Shown piece by piece: positions 35,857 through 45,201 of a stretch of DNA of 64,000 bases. The notes under the pieces were generated by a model that saw only the letters and a program-made list of their open reading frames with translations, was not told the origin of the DNA and did no database searches. The stretch is from Veillonellaceae bacterium. GTDB lineage: Bacteria; Bacillota; Negativicutes; Veillonellales; Veillonellaceae. Position numbers and translations under genes: made by a program. The stretch spans positions 62,001-126,000 of the forward strand of contig CAAFUR010000014.1 in the NCBI GenBank assembly GCA_900766245.1, given 5' to 3'. The stretch's first letter is position 1; each line of letters opens with the position of its first letter.

Positions 35857-37365
35857 ATGATCGACATTTTAGATCGCGTGCAAGGCGCAGCGTTGCAAGC
35901 AAAAATTACTACAGCAGAAGAAGCAGCTAAATTGATTAATCCAGGAGACCATGTAGGTATCAGTGGTTTTACACCATCTGGTTACCCTAAAGCAGTGCCT
36001 TTGGCTCTAGCAAAACGCATGGAATCAGATCCTTTCCAAATTGATCTTTGGACTGGTGCATCAGTTGGTGATGAAGCAGACGGAGCATTAACTCGTGTAA
36101 ACGGTATTCGTCGTCGTTTCCCATATCAAACAAATAACGATACTCGTAAAGCTTTAAATAGCCAAAAAATTCGTTATATTGATATGCACCTTAGCCAAAT
36201 GGCTCAACAAATCCGGTATGGTTTCTTCGGTGACACTGACGTAGCTATCATTGAAGCGGTTTGCATCCGTGAAGATGGTGGTATCGTTCCTAGTACATCC
36301 GTTGGTAACTCTCCAACATTTGTGAGTCAAGCTAAAAAAGTTATCGTAGAAGTAAACGTATCCCAACCAATGTCCTTGGTAGGTATGCATGATATCTATG
36401 AACCACAAGATCCTCCATACCGTGAGCCATTCCCAATCAAAGCGGCTGGCGATCGTATCGGAACAGATTACATCCCATGTGATCCTGCGAAAATCGTAGC
36501 TATCGTTCCATGTGATGTACCTGACACAACTCGTCCACTAGCACCAATCGATGATGATGCAAAAGCGATGAGTAAACATTTGATTAACTTCTTCTTAGAA
36601 GAGGTAAAAGCAGGTCGTTTACCTGAAAACTTATTGCCATTACAATCTGGCGTAGGCTCTGTAGCAAATGCTGTTGTGTCTGGCTTGGCTGAAGGTCCTT
36701 TCACAAATCTATCCATTTTCACAGAAGTTATCCAAGATGGCATGTTGGACTTAATCGATGCAGGTAAAGTAACAGATTGCTCTGGTACAGCATTGTCCCC
36801 ATCCCCAGATGGATTGAAACGCTTCTATGACAATATCGAAAAATACAGCAAACACATTCTTTTGCGTCCGCAAGAGATTTCCAATAATCCTGGCTTAGCT
36901 CGTAGACTTGGTGTTATCACTATGAATACAGCGATTGAATTCGATATCTTCGGTAATGTAAACTCTACTCATATCATGGGTAGTAAAATGATGAATGGTA
37001 TCGGTGGTTCCGGGGACTTCACTCGAAATGGTTATATCTCCATTTTCTGTACGAACTCTGTAGCAAAAGGCGGAGACATCAGTTCTATCGTTCCTTTTGT
37101 ATCTCACATTGACCATACAGAACATGATGTACAAGTATTCTGTACAGAACAAGGTATTGCCGATGTTCGTGGTTTGGCTCCAATTGAAAGAGCATACAAA
37201 ATCATTGAAAACTGTGCTCACCCAGACTACAAACAAGAATTACTTAACTACCTCGAAAGAGCTATTGAAAAGACAAATGGCGCCCATACACCTATCTTAT
37301 TAGATGAAGCTCTTTCTTGGCATAAACGCTTCACTGAAACAGGAAGCATGAAAAAACAAGGTTAA
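35857..37365 (+). CDS. scpC: succinate CoA transferase (acetyl-CoA hydrolase/transferase family)
   Basis: A 502-residue class I CoA transferase. In this cluster it most likely moves CoA from propionyl-CoA (or acetyl-CoA) to succinate, regenerating succinyl-CoA for the mutase next door. GISGFTPSGYPKAVP near the N-terminus and GVGSVANAVVSGL in the middle fit the family, and an IFTEVIQDGMLDLI segment carries the probable catalytic glutamate. The C-terminal half contains GGSGDFTRNGYIS. The donor is inferred from the neighbours, not from residues. AAAGGAGAT precedes ATG 35857, and the next gene is 21 bases away. Confidence 0.88.
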   Translation: MIDILDRVQGAALQAKITTAEEAAKLINPGDHVGISGFTPSGYPKAVPLALAKRMESDPFQIDLWTGASVGDEADGALTRVNGIRRRFPYQTNNDTRKALNSQKIRYIDMHLSQMAQQIRYGFFGDTDVAIIEAVCIREDGGIVPSTSVGNSPTFVSQAKKVIVEVNVSQPMSLVGMHDIYEPQDPPYREPFPIKAAGDRIGTDYIPCDPAKIVAIVPCDVPDTTRPLAPIDDDAKAMSKHLINFFLEEVKAGRLPENLLPLQSGVGSVANAVVSGLAEGPFTNLSIFTEVIQDGMLDLIDAGKVTDCSGTALSPSPDGLKRFYDNIEKYSKHILLRPQEISNNPGLARRLGVITMNTAIEFDIFGNVNSTHIMGSKMMNGIGGSGDFTRNGYISIFCTNSVAKGGDISSIVPFVSHIDHTEHDVQVFCTEQGIADVRGLAPIERAYKIIENCAHPDYKQELLNYLERAIEKTNGAHTPILLDEALSWHKRFTETGSMKKQG

Positions 37366-37386
37366 TTTTATAGGAGGATGATGAAC

Positions 37387-39033
37387 ATGGCTAATGACAA
37401 CTTAAAAGCCAAACTTGCTGAATATGATGCAGCGTACGCTAAAAACTGTGAGAAAGTACCTGCTCGTCAAAACTTACCAGAACAACCGGTATACACACCG
37501 CTTGATTTAGAAGGTTTTGATTATGAACGTGATCTTGGATTTCCAGGATTCTATCCTTACACTCGTGGTGTGCAACCTACTATGTACCGTGGCCGTTTCT
37601 GGACAATGCGTATGTATGCTGGTTTCGCAACTGCTGAAGAGTCCAACAAACGTTACCGTTACTTAATCGAGTCCGGTGCAACTGGTCTTTCTTGCGCATT
37701 CGACTTACCAACACAAATCGGTTATGACTCTGACGACGCTATGGCTGAAGGCGAAGTTGGTAAAGTAGGTGTTGCGATTGACTCCTTAAAAGATATGGAA
37801 ATCTTGTTCCAAGGTATCGACTTAGGTAAAGTTTCCACTTCTATGACAATCAACGCTCCTGCATCTGTACTTCTTGCTATGTACATTGCAGTTGCTGAAA
37901 AACAAGGTGTACCTTCCACTGAACTTCGCGGTACAATTCAAAATGATATTTTGAAAGAGTACGCAGCTCGCGGAACTTACATCTTCCCTCCAAAACCATC
38001 CATGCGTTTGATCACTAATATTTTCGAATATTGCTCTCAATATGTGCCAAAATGGAATACTATCTCCATCTCCGGTTACCATATTCGTGAAGCTGGTTCC
38101 ACTGCTGCGCAAGAAATCGCTTTCACAATTGCTGATGGTATTGCATACATCGAAGCAGCTCTTAAAGCTGGCTTGGAAGTTGACGATTTTGCAGGTCGTT
38201 TATCCTTCTTCTGGAACGCACACAACAACGTATTAGAAGAAGTTGCGAAATTCCGTGCATCCCGTCGTCTATGGGCACATATCTTGAAAGAACGTTTTGG
38301 TGCTAAAAAACCTAAATCCATGATGTTACGTGTACATACTCAAACAGCTGGTTCTATGTTGACTGCACAACAAGTTGACAACAACATCGTTCGTGTTGCT
38401 CTTCAAACTGCAGCTGCTGTAATGGGTGGTACTCAATCCTTACATACTAACTCTCGTGACGAAGCATTGGCTCTTCCAACTGAAGCATCTGTACAAATCG
38501 CTCTTCGTACTCAACAAATCGTTGCTTACGAATCCGGTTTAGCTGACGTGGTTGACCCATTGGGTGGTTCTTACTATGTAGAAGCTATGACTAATGCTAT
38601 CTATGAAGAAGCTAAAGCATACATCCAAAAAATCGATGAAATGGGTGGCGCTGTTGAAGCTATCGAAAAAGGTTACATCCAAAAAGAAATCCAAGAGTCT
38701 GCTTATAAATGGCAAATGGAAGTGGAATCTGGCCTTCGTACAATCGTAGGTGTTAACAAATTCCAAGTTGAGGAAAAACCAGTTGAAGGTCTTCTTCGTA
38801 TCGATGCTTCTGTAGGTATCAACCAATCCAAGAAAACACAACAAGTTCGTGCAGACCGTGATCAAGCAGCAGTTGATGCAGCATTAGCAGCATTAAAAGC
38901 TGGTGCAGAAGATGAATCTGTAAACTTGATGCCATTAATCTTGGCTGCCGTTAAAACATATGCTACATTAGGTGAAATTTGTAACGTATTGCGCGGCGTA
39001 TTCGGTGAATACCAAGCTCATTCCACACTATAA
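37387..39033 (+). CDS. methylmalonyl-CoA mutase, catalytic chain without B12 domain
   Basis: Interconverts succinyl-CoA and (R)-methylmalonyl-CoA by a radical mechanism. The protein of about 548 residues is the substrate-binding TIM barrel only: [23 protein letters not shown] near residues 60-80, [15 protein letters not shown] around 235 and [11 protein letters not shown] around 315. The C-terminal cobalamin domain is missing and is supplied by the gene at 39064, as in the split mutases of archaea and some anaerobes. AGGAGG at 37372-37377 is immediately followed by ATG at 37378, so I prefer the better spaced ATG 37387; 37381 is also possible. Confidence 0.93.
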   Translation: MANDNLKAKLAEYDAAYAKNCEKVPARQNLPEQPVYTPLDLEGFDYERDLGFPGFYPYTRGVQPTMYRGRFWTMRMYAGFATAEESNKRYRYLIESGATGLSCAFDLPTQIGYDSDDAMAEGEVGKVGVAIDSLKDMEILFQGIDLGKVSTSMTINAPASVLLAMYIAVAEKQGVPSTELRGTIQNDILKEYAARGTYIFPPKPSMRLITNIFEYCSQYVPKWNTISISGYHIREAGSTAAQEIAFTIADGIAYIEAALKAGLEVDDFAGRLSFFWNAHNNVLEEVAKFRASRRLWAHILKERFGAKKPKSMMLRVHTQTAGSMLTAQQVDNNIVRVALQTAAAVMGGTQSLHTNSRDEALALPTEASVQIALRTQQIVAYESGLADVVDPLGGSYYVEAMTNAIYEEAKAYIQKIDEMGGAVEAIEKGYIQKEIQESAYKWQMEVESGLRTIVGVNKFQVEEKPVEGLLRIDASVGINQSKKTQQVRADRDQAAVDAALAALKAGAEDESVNLMPLILAAVKTYATLGEICNVLRGVFGEYQAHSTL

Positions 39034-39063
39034 TTAATCGAACCTATTTGGAGGTATAACATC

Positions 39064-39459
39064 ATGGCAGAAAAACGTATCAGAGTAATCGTAGCAAAAC
39101 CAGGTCTTGATGGTCATGACCGTGGTGCAAAAGTAGTAGCACGCGCACTTCGCGATGCTGGTTTCGAAGTTATCTACACAGGTCTTCGTCAAACTCCAGA
39201 ACAAATCGTTGAAGCTGCTCTTTCTGAAGACGTTAACGTAGTTGCGTTATCTCTTCTTTCTGGCGCGCACAACACATTGTTCCCTAAAATCGTTGAAATG
39301 CTTAAAGAAAAAGGCATGGGCGATGTATTAGTAGTTGGTGGTGGCGTTATTCCTGACGCTGATATTCCTGGCTTAAAAGAAGCTGGCGTATCCGCAGTAT
39401 TTACACCAGGCACTCCAACAGCTGATGTAATTGAATTCATCAAAGCTAACGTAAAATAA
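39064..39459 (+). CDS. methylmalonyl-CoA mutase, cobalamin-binding subunit
   Basis: A free-standing B12-binding domain of 131 residues, the partner of the catalytic chain upstream. The D16-x-H18-x-x-G21 motif in LDGHDRGAK supplies the histidine that replaces dimethylbenzimidazole as the lower cobalt ligand. SLLSGAHNT and VVGGGVIPD complete the nucleotide-tail pocket. The length equals that of the domain in full-length mutases. TTGGAGG precedes ATG 39064. The separate mutase chain MutB (56157-58340) carries the same domain fused at its end. Confidence 0.94.
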   Translation: MAEKRIRVIVAKPGLDGHDRGAKVVARALRDAGFEVIYTGLRQTPEQIVEAALSEDVNVVALSLLSGAHNTLFPKIVEMLKEKGMGDVLVVGGGVIPDADIPGLKEAGVSAVFTPGTPTADVIEFIKANVK

Positions 39460-39469
39460 TATACTTGAG

Positions 39470-39499
39470 CTAGGCTCGGGCATGTATGTTCGAGCCTAG
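39470..39499 (+). terminator. hairpin between the B12 subunit and meaB
   Basis: CTAGGCTCG pairs with CGAGCCTAG around a 12-base loop. There is no T run, so it may be a pausing or mRNA-processing stem inside the operon. It overlaps an in-frame upstream ATG of meaB, which argues for the later start. Confidence 0.4.
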
Positions 39500-39527
39500 A
39501 CGTATATATAATTGGGACGGTGACAAT

Positions 39528-40469
39528 ATGGATTTAATCAAAGAACTATTAGAAGGTTCTCGTCTTGCATTGGCTCGGTCCATAACGGCTGTAGAAAATG
39601 AATACGATAATGCGATCGACATTATGAAATCTATCTATCCACGTACTGGGAAGGCTCGTATTTTGGGTATCACAGGTGCTCCAGGAGCTGGTAAAAGTAC
39701 ATTGACAGATAAAGTGGTTAAGCATTATCTAGAACAAGGTAAGAGAATCGGCATCGTTGCTGTTGACCCGACCAGTCCATTCTCAGGCGGCGCTATTTTA
39801 GGTGACCGTATTCGGATGAATGATTTGACATTAAATGAAAATGTATTTATCCGTAGTATGGGTACACGTGGTAGCCTAGGTGGATTATCTAAAAAAACAG
39901 CAGATGTTGTTAAATTAATGGATGCATTTGGCATGGATCTTGTTATCATCGAAACCGTAGGTGTTGGACAATCTGAAGTAGATATCGTTAAAAATGCAGA
40001 TACTACATTGGTTGTATTAGTGCCAGGTTTAGGTGATGATATCCAAGCAATCAAAGCGGGTATTTTAGAGATTGGCGACGTATTCGCTATCAATAAAGCA
40101 GATCGCGATGGCTGTGATAAGCTTAATGTTGAAATTGAAATGATGCTAGACTTAGATTCTCGTGAACTTGATTGGAGACCACCAATTAAGAGAACTATCG
40201 CTAGTAAAGATGAAGGTGTTGATGAATTAGTGGAAGCACTAGATGAACACTTTGAATATCTTGAAGATAGTGGAGAATTAGCAGCTCGCCGTGCAGAACG
40301 TACGCATGATGAACTAGTAGCGATGATTAATGAGCAAATTATGCGTTATGTTCATGAACATGTTGTAGAAAGCGATGCTTTTAAACAAGATGTAGCGGCT
40401 GTTAATAATAGAACTAATGACCCTTATAGTGTTGTTAACTCGGTATTAGAAAAGTCCTTAAAAAGATAA
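39528..40469 (+). CDS. meaB: methylmalonyl-CoA mutase GTPase chaperone (cluster 1)
   Basis: A G3E-family P-loop GTPase of 313 residues (ArgK/MeaB type) that gates cobalamin loading and protects or reactivates the mutase. Visible motifs are Walker A GAPGAGKST, VDPTSPFSGGAILGDRIRM, the switch II region ETVGVGQSE and the base-recognition NKADRDG. The mutase genes directly upstream name its partner. A second MeaB, at 58468, serves the other mutase operon. The start ATG 39528 is chosen because the frame upstream of it runs through a stable hairpin; the ribosome binding site is weak. Confidence 0.93.
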   Translation: MDLIKELLEGSRLALARSITAVENEYDNAIDIMKSIYPRTGKARILGITGAPGAGKSTLTDKVVKHYLEQGKRIGIVAVDPTSPFSGGAILGDRIRMNDLTLNENVFIRSMGTRGSLGGLSKKTADVVKLMDAFGMDLVIIETVGVGQSEVDIVKNADTTLVVLVPGLGDDIQAIKAGILEIGDVFAINKADRDGCDKLNVEIEMMLDLDSRELDWRPPIKRTIASKDEGVDELVEALDEHFEYLEDSGELAARRAERTHDELVAMINEQIMRYVHEHVVESDAFKQDVAAVNNRTNDPYSVVNSVLEKSLKR

Positions 40470-40570
40470 TAAAAAGAATGATAAAAATCTAATATCGTGG
40501 TATCATATAAGTAATCGAAGGATGATAAAAATCACTTTCGAGTTGCAGCTCATTTGAAAGGAGAGTTATT

Positions 40571-40993
40571 ATGGCATTCAAAGTATTACAAGTAGACCAC
40601 ATCGGTATCGGTGTATCTGACTTAGCAGCAACAAAAGAATTTTATAAAAACGCACTTGGTATGGAACATCTACCAGAAGATGAAGTAGTTGAAGAACAAA
40701 AAGTAAAAGTAAGCTTCTTCCCTTGCGGTGATGCTGAACTTGAGTTCTTAGAATCTACAACTCCAGATGGCCCTATCGGTCGTTTCATCGAAAAAAATGG
40801 TGGCCGTAATGGTATCCAACACGTAGCACTTCGCGTTGATGACATCAAAGCAGCGATTGCTGACTTAAAAGCAAAAGGTGTTCAATTAATCGACGAAGAA
40901 CCTCGCTATGGTGCTGGTGGATCTGCAATTGCATTCCTTCATCCAAAAGCTACTGGCGGTGTTTTATTAGAACTTTGCCAACGTATGAAATAA
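40571..40993 (+). CDS. mce: methylmalonyl-CoA epimerase
   Basis: Interconverts the (R)- and (S)-epimers of methylmalonyl-CoA, linking the mutase product to the decarboxylase. The 140-residue vicinal-oxygen-chelate protein starts VDHIGIGVSDL with the first metal histidine, has the second in GIQHVALRVDD, and ends GGVLLELCQ with the metal and catalytic glutamate region. The length is normal. AAAGGAGAG precedes ATG 40571. Position between meaB and mmdA agrees with the pathway order. Confidence 0.94.
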   Translation: MAFKVLQVDHIGIGVSDLAATKEFYKNALGMEHLPEDEVVEEQKVKVSFFPCGDAELEFLESTTPDGPIGRFIEKNGGRNGIQHVALRVDDIKAAIADLKAKGVQLIDEEPRYGAGGSAIAFLHPKATGGVLLELCQRMK

Positions 40994-41029
40994 TAAACTA
41001 TATCCGTAAATATTCTATGGAGGTGTAAA

Positions 41030-42559
41030 ATGGCAACGGTTCAGGAAAAAATTGAATTATTGCATAAAAAGCTGTCCACTGTAAAACAAGGTGGCGGTGA
41101 AAAACGCGTAGAAAAACAACACGCGAACGGTAAATATACAGCTCGTGAACGTATTGAGAAATTATTCGACGACAATAGCTTCGTTGAATTGGATCAATTC
41201 GTTAAACATCGTTGTGTGAACTTCGGTCAAGAGAAAAAAGAATTACCAGGTGAAGGCGTAGTGACTGGTTACGGTACTATCGACGGACGTTTGGTATTTG
41301 CTTTTGCTCAAGATTTCACAGTAGAAGGTGGTTCCCTTGGGGAAATGCATGCTGCCAAAATCGTTAAAGCACAACGTATGGCAATGAAAATGGGTGCTCC
41401 TATTATCGGTATTAATGACTCCGGTGGAGCTCGTATTCAAGAAGCAGTAGACGCATTAGCTGGCTACGGTAAAATCTTCTTTGAAAACACTAACGCTTCT
41501 GGCGTTATCCCACAAATCTCTGTTATCATGGGACCATGTGCAGGTGGTGCGGTATACTCTCCAGCATTGACTGACTTCATTTACATGGTTAAACATACAT
41601 CTCAAATGTTCATCACTGGTCCAGCAGTTATCAAATCTGTAACAGCAGAAGAAGTAACAGCAGAAGATCTTGGTGGTGCAATGGCTCATAATAGTGTATC
41701 GGGTGTAGCTCACTTTGCAACAGAAAATGAAGATGATTGCTTAGCACAAATTCGTTACTTGTTGAGCTTCTTACCAAGTAACAACATGGAAGATACTCCA
41801 TTAGTTGACACTGGTGATGACCCAGCTCGTGAAGATGAAGGTTTAAATACTTTACTTCCAGATAATCCAAATATGCCTTACGACATGTTTGATGTGATTC
41901 GTGCAACAGTAGATAATGGTGAATACTATGAAGTACAACCACACTACGCACAAAATATTATTACATGTTTCGCACGTTTTGCTGGACAAAGCGTAGGTAT
42001 CATTGCTAACCAACCACGCGTAATGGCAGGTTGCTTAGATATCAATGCATCCGACAAATCTTCCCGCTTTATCCGTTTCTGCGATGCTTTCAATATCCCT
42101 GTTGTAAACTTCGTTGACGTACCGGGCTTCCTACCGGGCACAAACCAAGAATGGGGCGGCATCATTCGTCACGGCGCGAAAATGTTATATGCTTATTCTG
42201 AAGCAACAGTACCTAAAATTACTGTTATCACTCGTAAAGCATATGGTGGATCTTACCTTGCAATGTGTTCCCAAGATTTGGGTGCAGACCAAGTGTATGC
42301 ATGGCCTACATCGGAAATCGCTGTAATGGGACCTGCTGGTGCAGCGAACATCATTTTCAAACGCGATGAAGATAAAGATGAAAAAACAGCTAAATACGTA
42401 GAAGAGTTTGCAACTCCATACAAGGCTGCTGAACGTGGATTCGTTGACGTAGTAATTGAACCTAAACATACTCGTCCTGCTATCATCAATGCATTAGCAA
42501 TGTTGGCAAGTAAACGCGAAACCCGTGCTCCGAAAAAACACGGTAATATCCCTCTATAA
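41030..42559 (+). CDS. mmdA: methylmalonyl-CoA decarboxylase alpha subunit (carboxyltransferase)
   Basis: Transfers the carboxyl group from (S)-methylmalonyl-CoA to the biotin on MmdC; cytoplasmic part of the sodium-pumping decarboxylase. The 509-residue crotonase-fold carboxyltransferase has the N-terminal half ending in IGINDSGGARIQE and MGPCAGGAVYSPA, and the C-terminal half with DVPGFLPGTNQEWGGIIRHGAKMLYAY and AYGGSYLAM. TGGAGGTG precedes ATG 41030. The gene order after it (D, E, C, B) is that reported for Veillonella parvula. It is also related to propionyl-CoA carboxylase beta chains, but the neighbouring membrane subunits settle the call. Confidence 0.96.
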   Translation: MATVQEKIELLHKKLSTVKQGGGEKRVEKQHANGKYTARERIEKLFDDNSFVELDQFVKHRCVNFGQEKKELPGEGVVTGYGTIDGRLVFAFAQDFTVEGGSLGEMHAAKIVKAQRMAMKMGAPIIGINDSGGARIQEAVDALAGYGKIFFENTNASGVIPQISVIMGPCAGGAVYSPALTDFIYMVKHTSQMFITGPAVIKSVTAEEVTAEDLGGAMAHNSVSGVAHFATENEDDCLAQIRYLLSFLPSNNMEDTPLVDTGDDPAREDEGLNTLLPDNPNMPYDMFDVIRATVDNGEYYEVQPHYAQNIITCFARFAGQSVGIIANQPRVMAGCLDINASDKSSRFIRFCDAFNIPVVNFVDVPGFLPGTNQEWGGIIRHGAKMLYAYSEATVPKITVITRKAYGGSYLAMCSQDLGADQVYAWPTSEIAVMGPAGAANIIFKRDEDKDEKTAKYVEEFATPYKAAERGFVDVVIEPKHTRPAIINALAMLASKRETRAPKKHGNIPL

Positions 42560-42639
42560 ACTATTTCCTAGAGGCATACTACACACTTTGCTTCTTGCAT
42601 GATTCTACTATCATGGTTCTCTATTAATGAGGTGAAAGT

Positions 42640-42963
42640 ATGACAGATAATCCGTGGCTAATTATGGCCATCAATATGACAATTGTATTCGCCGTTCTAA
42701 TTTTATTAGGCGTGCTTATGCATATTATTTATCTAGTAGATCCTACAAAAAAAAAGTCAACTAAGGCTGAGGTAGCAGAGGTACCATCAGCCACAGCTCC
42801 TAGTGCAGCAACGACTACTAATCATGATGAAGTGGTTGCAGCCATCGTGGCAGCAGTATGTGCGATGGGATATTCCAAATCACAAATTGCTTCCGTAAGA
42901 CCGATTGTGAGCACAGGTTGGAAATTGGACGGTAGACTGCTAGGTAGGAATGTAACCAGATAG
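42640..42963 (+). CDS. mmdD: methylmalonyl-CoA decarboxylase delta subunit
   Basis: A 107-residue OadG-like subunit with one N-terminal membrane helix (about 7-31), then a lysine, alanine and threonine-rich linker, and a C-terminal part starting DEVVAAIVAAVCAMGYS. It anchors and holds together the alpha and gamma subunits at the membrane subunit MmdB. The C-terminal part resembles the whole of MmdE encoded next, a known feature of this complex. GAGGTGAAA precedes ATG 42640. Confidence 0.93.
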   Translation: MTDNPWLIMAINMTIVFAVLILLGVLMHIIYLVDPTKKKSTKAEVAEVPSATAPSAATTTNHDEVVAAIVAAVCAMGYSKSQIASVRPIVSTGWKLDGRLLGRNVTR

Positions 42964-42979
42964 TTTGGAGGAGAACTTA

Positions 42980-43144
42980 ATGAATAAGACTACCAACGCA
43001 CAAGCTGCTAACAAAGAAACAGAAGTTGTAGCAGCTATTGTCAGTGCTATCGTTGCTATGGGCTATTCGCAAAACCAAATTGCATCCATTCGCCCTGTAG
43101 TGTCTAATTCTTGGCGACTAGCTAGTCGTTTACAGGCCCTATAA
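42980..43144 (+). CDS. mmdE: methylmalonyl-CoA decarboxylase epsilon subunit
   Basis: A 54-residue protein without a membrane segment, recognised by the EVVAAIVSAIVAMGYS and QIASIRPVVSN stretches shared with the end of MmdD and by its place between mmdD and mmdC. Veillonella parvula MmdE is about this size and stabilises the enzyme complex without being essential for catalysis. TTTGGAGGAG precedes ATG 42980. Short enough to be missed by automatic calling. Confidence 0.9.
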   Translation: MNKTTNAQAANKETEVVAAIVSAIVAMGYSQNQIASIRPVVSNSWRLASRLQAL

Positions 43145-43204
43145 GCTAATCTAAAGCTTATGAAAAAGTTTCATTACAAATAGGTAATTCAGGAGGAAGT
43201 TATA

Positions 43205-43573
43205 ATGAAAAAGTTCAATGTTACAGTAAACGGTACAGTTTATGAAGTAGAAGTAAATGAAGTTGGTGGCGCAGCTCCAGTGGCAGCAGCACCTAAAGCA
43301 GCAGCTCCAGCACCTAAAGCAGCTCCAGCAGCAGCGGCAGCAGCTCCAGTACCAGCAGGCGCAGAAACAGTAAAATGCCCAATGCCAGGTAAAATCTTAT
43401 CCGTAGCAGTTACAGCTGGCCAAGCAGTTAAAAAAGGCGATCTTCTTTGCATCTTAGAAGCTATGAAAATGCAAAACGAAATCTACGCTCCACATGATGC
43501 AACAGTAGCTGAAGTTCGTGTAGCAGCTAACCAAACTGTAGCAACTGGCGACGCTTTAGTTGTTTTAGGCTAA
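43205..43573 (+). CDS. mmdC: methylmalonyl-CoA decarboxylase gamma subunit, biotin carrier
   Basis: The 122-residue biotin carrier that shuttles the carboxyl group from MmdA to MmdB. An N-terminal segment of about 22 residues is followed by an alanine and proline-rich linker (about 23-52) and the biotinyl domain, with the biotinylated K88 in EAMKMQN, 34 residues from the end as usual. AGGAGGAAG precedes ATG 43205. The repeated GCAGC-rich linker makes the region GC-richer than its neighbours. Confidence 0.96.
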   Translation: MKKFNVTVNGTVYEVEVNEVGGAAPVAAAPKAAAPAPKAAPAAAAAAPVPAGAETVKCPMPGKILSVAVTAGQAVKKGDLLCILEAMKMQNEIYAPHDATVAEVRVAANQTVATGDALVVLG

Positions 43574-43629
43574 TCATAACTTTATACTGCTTAAACTAAA
43601 CCCTTCTATTACTTAAGGAGGAACTCCAT

Positions 43630-44745
43630 ATGGACGCTTTTCTTGTTGCACTCAACTCTGTTTGGGTGGATAGTGGTTTTATTAGTTTCACAATGGGTCA
43701 TGGTATCATGATCCTTGTAGGAATTATCTTATTGTATTTAGCTTTTGCGAAAGGCTTTGAACCTCTATTGTTGAGTCCAATCGCATTTGGATGTATTTTG
43801 GCTAATATTCCTAATAATGGTTTCCATGAAGGTGTTATGAACTTGATTGGTTTAGGGATTAAATACGAAATTTTCCCACCTCTTATCTTCCTAGGGGTAG
43901 GTGCTATGACTGACTTCGGTCCACTCATTGCAAATCCTAAAACATTATTATTAGGCGCAGCAGCTCAAATCGGCGTATTCGTGGCTCTTGGTGGAGCGAT
44001 GATGGTTGGATTTACTGCGAAACAAGCAGCAGCTATCGGTATCATCGGTGGTGCTGACGGTCCTACATCCATTTACTTAGCTTCAAAATTAGCTCCTGAG
44101 TTATTAGGAGCTATCGCAGTAGCGGCATATTCCTATATGTCTCTTGTACCATTGATTCAACCTCCGGTTATGAAGTTATTTACGACTCAAAAAGACCGTG
44201 AAATCGTAATGGAACAATTGCGTGAAGTAACTCGTTTTGAAAAAGTTGTTTTCCCAGTAGTAGCGACAATTTCCATTTCCTTGCTGTTACCACCGATCAC
44301 TTCTTTATTAGGCATGTTGATGCTTGGTAACTTATTCCGTGAATCAGGTGTAACATCTCGTTTGGCAGATACTTCTGAAAATGCTTTGATTAACACAGTA
44401 ACAATCTTCTTGGCTACTGGTACTGGTCTTACAATGACAGCAGACAGTTTCTTGAATTTGGAAACCATTAAAATTATCGTATTAGGCTTAGTTGCCTTTA
44501 TCGGTGGCACCGCTGGTGGTGTTATCTTCGGTAAATTAATGTGCTGGGCAGACGGTGGTAAAACAAATCCATTGATCGGCTCTGCAGGGGTATCTGCGGT
44601 ACCAATGGCAGCCCGCGTATCGCAAGTAGTGGGTTCACAGGCAAACCCTTCGAACTTCCTATTAATGCATGCGATGGGGCCAAATGTAGCAGGTGTTATC
44701 GGTACAGCTGTAGCAGCTGGTACGATGCTTGCTATGATGAAATAA
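43630..44745 (+). CDS. mmdB: methylmalonyl-CoA decarboxylase beta subunit, sodium pump
   Basis: The 371-residue membrane subunit that decarboxylates carboxybiotin and uses the energy to export sodium. Conserved segments of the OadB/MmdB/GcdB family are present: [30 protein letters not shown] in the conserved region with the sodium-binding aspartate, and [15 protein letters not shown] at the end. Around nine to eleven membrane segments are expected. AAGGAGGAAC precedes ATG 43630. It is the last gene of mmdADECB; a hairpin follows. Confidence 0.96.
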   Translation: MDAFLVALNSVWVDSGFISFTMGHGIMILVGIILLYLAFAKGFEPLLLSPIAFGCILANIPNNGFHEGVMNLIGLGIKYEIFPPLIFLGVGAMTDFGPLIANPKTLLLGAAAQIGVFVALGGAMMVGFTAKQAAAIGIIGGADGPTSIYLASKLAPELLGAIAVAAYSYMSLVPLIQPPVMKLFTTQKDREIVMEQLREVTRFEKVVFPVVATISISLLLPPITSLLGMLMLGNLFRESGVTSRLADTSENALINTVTIFLATGTGLTMTADSFLNLETIKIIVLGLVAFIGGTAGGVIFGKLMCWADGGKTNPLIGSAGVSAVPMAARVSQVVGSQANPSNFLLMHAMGPNVAGVIGTAVAAGTMLAMMK

Positions 44746-44756
44746 TTTGTAACAGT

Positions 44757-44788
44757 GTCTAGGCAATCCGCCTAAGGGTTGCCTAGAC
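44757..44788. terminator. hairpin after mmdB
   Basis: GTCTAGGCAA and TTGCCTAGAC form a perfect 10-bp stem with a 12-base loop just after the mmdB stop. There is no T run on either side, so it may protect the mRNA 3' end or slow the polymerase more than stop it. Confidence 0.5.
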
Positions 44789-44886
44789 AATTACAGATAC
44801 TTTTATGATGAACTATATAGTTTATCTTACAGCGCTTTAGAAATACTCAGACTTTTTTCACTTTTATTATGTATGAGGTGACGCCT

Positions 44887-45150
44887 ATGATATTATCAGA
44901 CGAAGGAAAGGTTTTTGCTTGTATTTGTATTGCGCTTTTTATTTTTATCATCACCGCACTCCTATTAGGTGAAGAGCGAAAATCTAAATGGTTTCAAAAA
45001 CGAAAAACATATAGCTTTTTTCTCCGCCGTGGCCTACTTGGAGAGTGGCTACATTTTGGATACCCTTGCACAGCAGAAGGGTATGGAGTAGCGGCGATTA
45101 TGTTATTTCTTATTGGCCTATCTTCCTATATTATATACGCTTTTTTTTAA
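44887..45150 (+). CDS. small hypothetical membrane protein
   Basis: An 87-residue protein with hydrophobic segments at about 9-28 and 66-87, separated by a basic, aromatic stretch (KWFQKRKTYSFFLRRG). I do not recognise a family. GAGGTGA precedes ATG 44887 with good spacing; an earlier in-frame ATG at 44869 stands before that site. It lies between mmdB and an anion transporter gene on the same strand, 51 bases from the latter, so the two are probably co-transcribed. Confidence 0.65.
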   Translation: MILSDEGKVFACICIALFIFIITALLLGEERKSKWFQKRKTYSFFLRRGLLGEWLHFGYPCTAEGYGVAAIMLFLIGLSSYIIYAFF

Positions 45151-45201
45151 AGCGTTTTGCGGCTAATAAGGAATGTATCCCTTAGGGAGGAGTTGATTCT
45201 T

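Noticed and set aside
43240..43452. Alanine-rich minus-strand frame opposite mmdC
   Set aside because: Shadow of the alanine and proline-rich linker codons of the biotin carrier.
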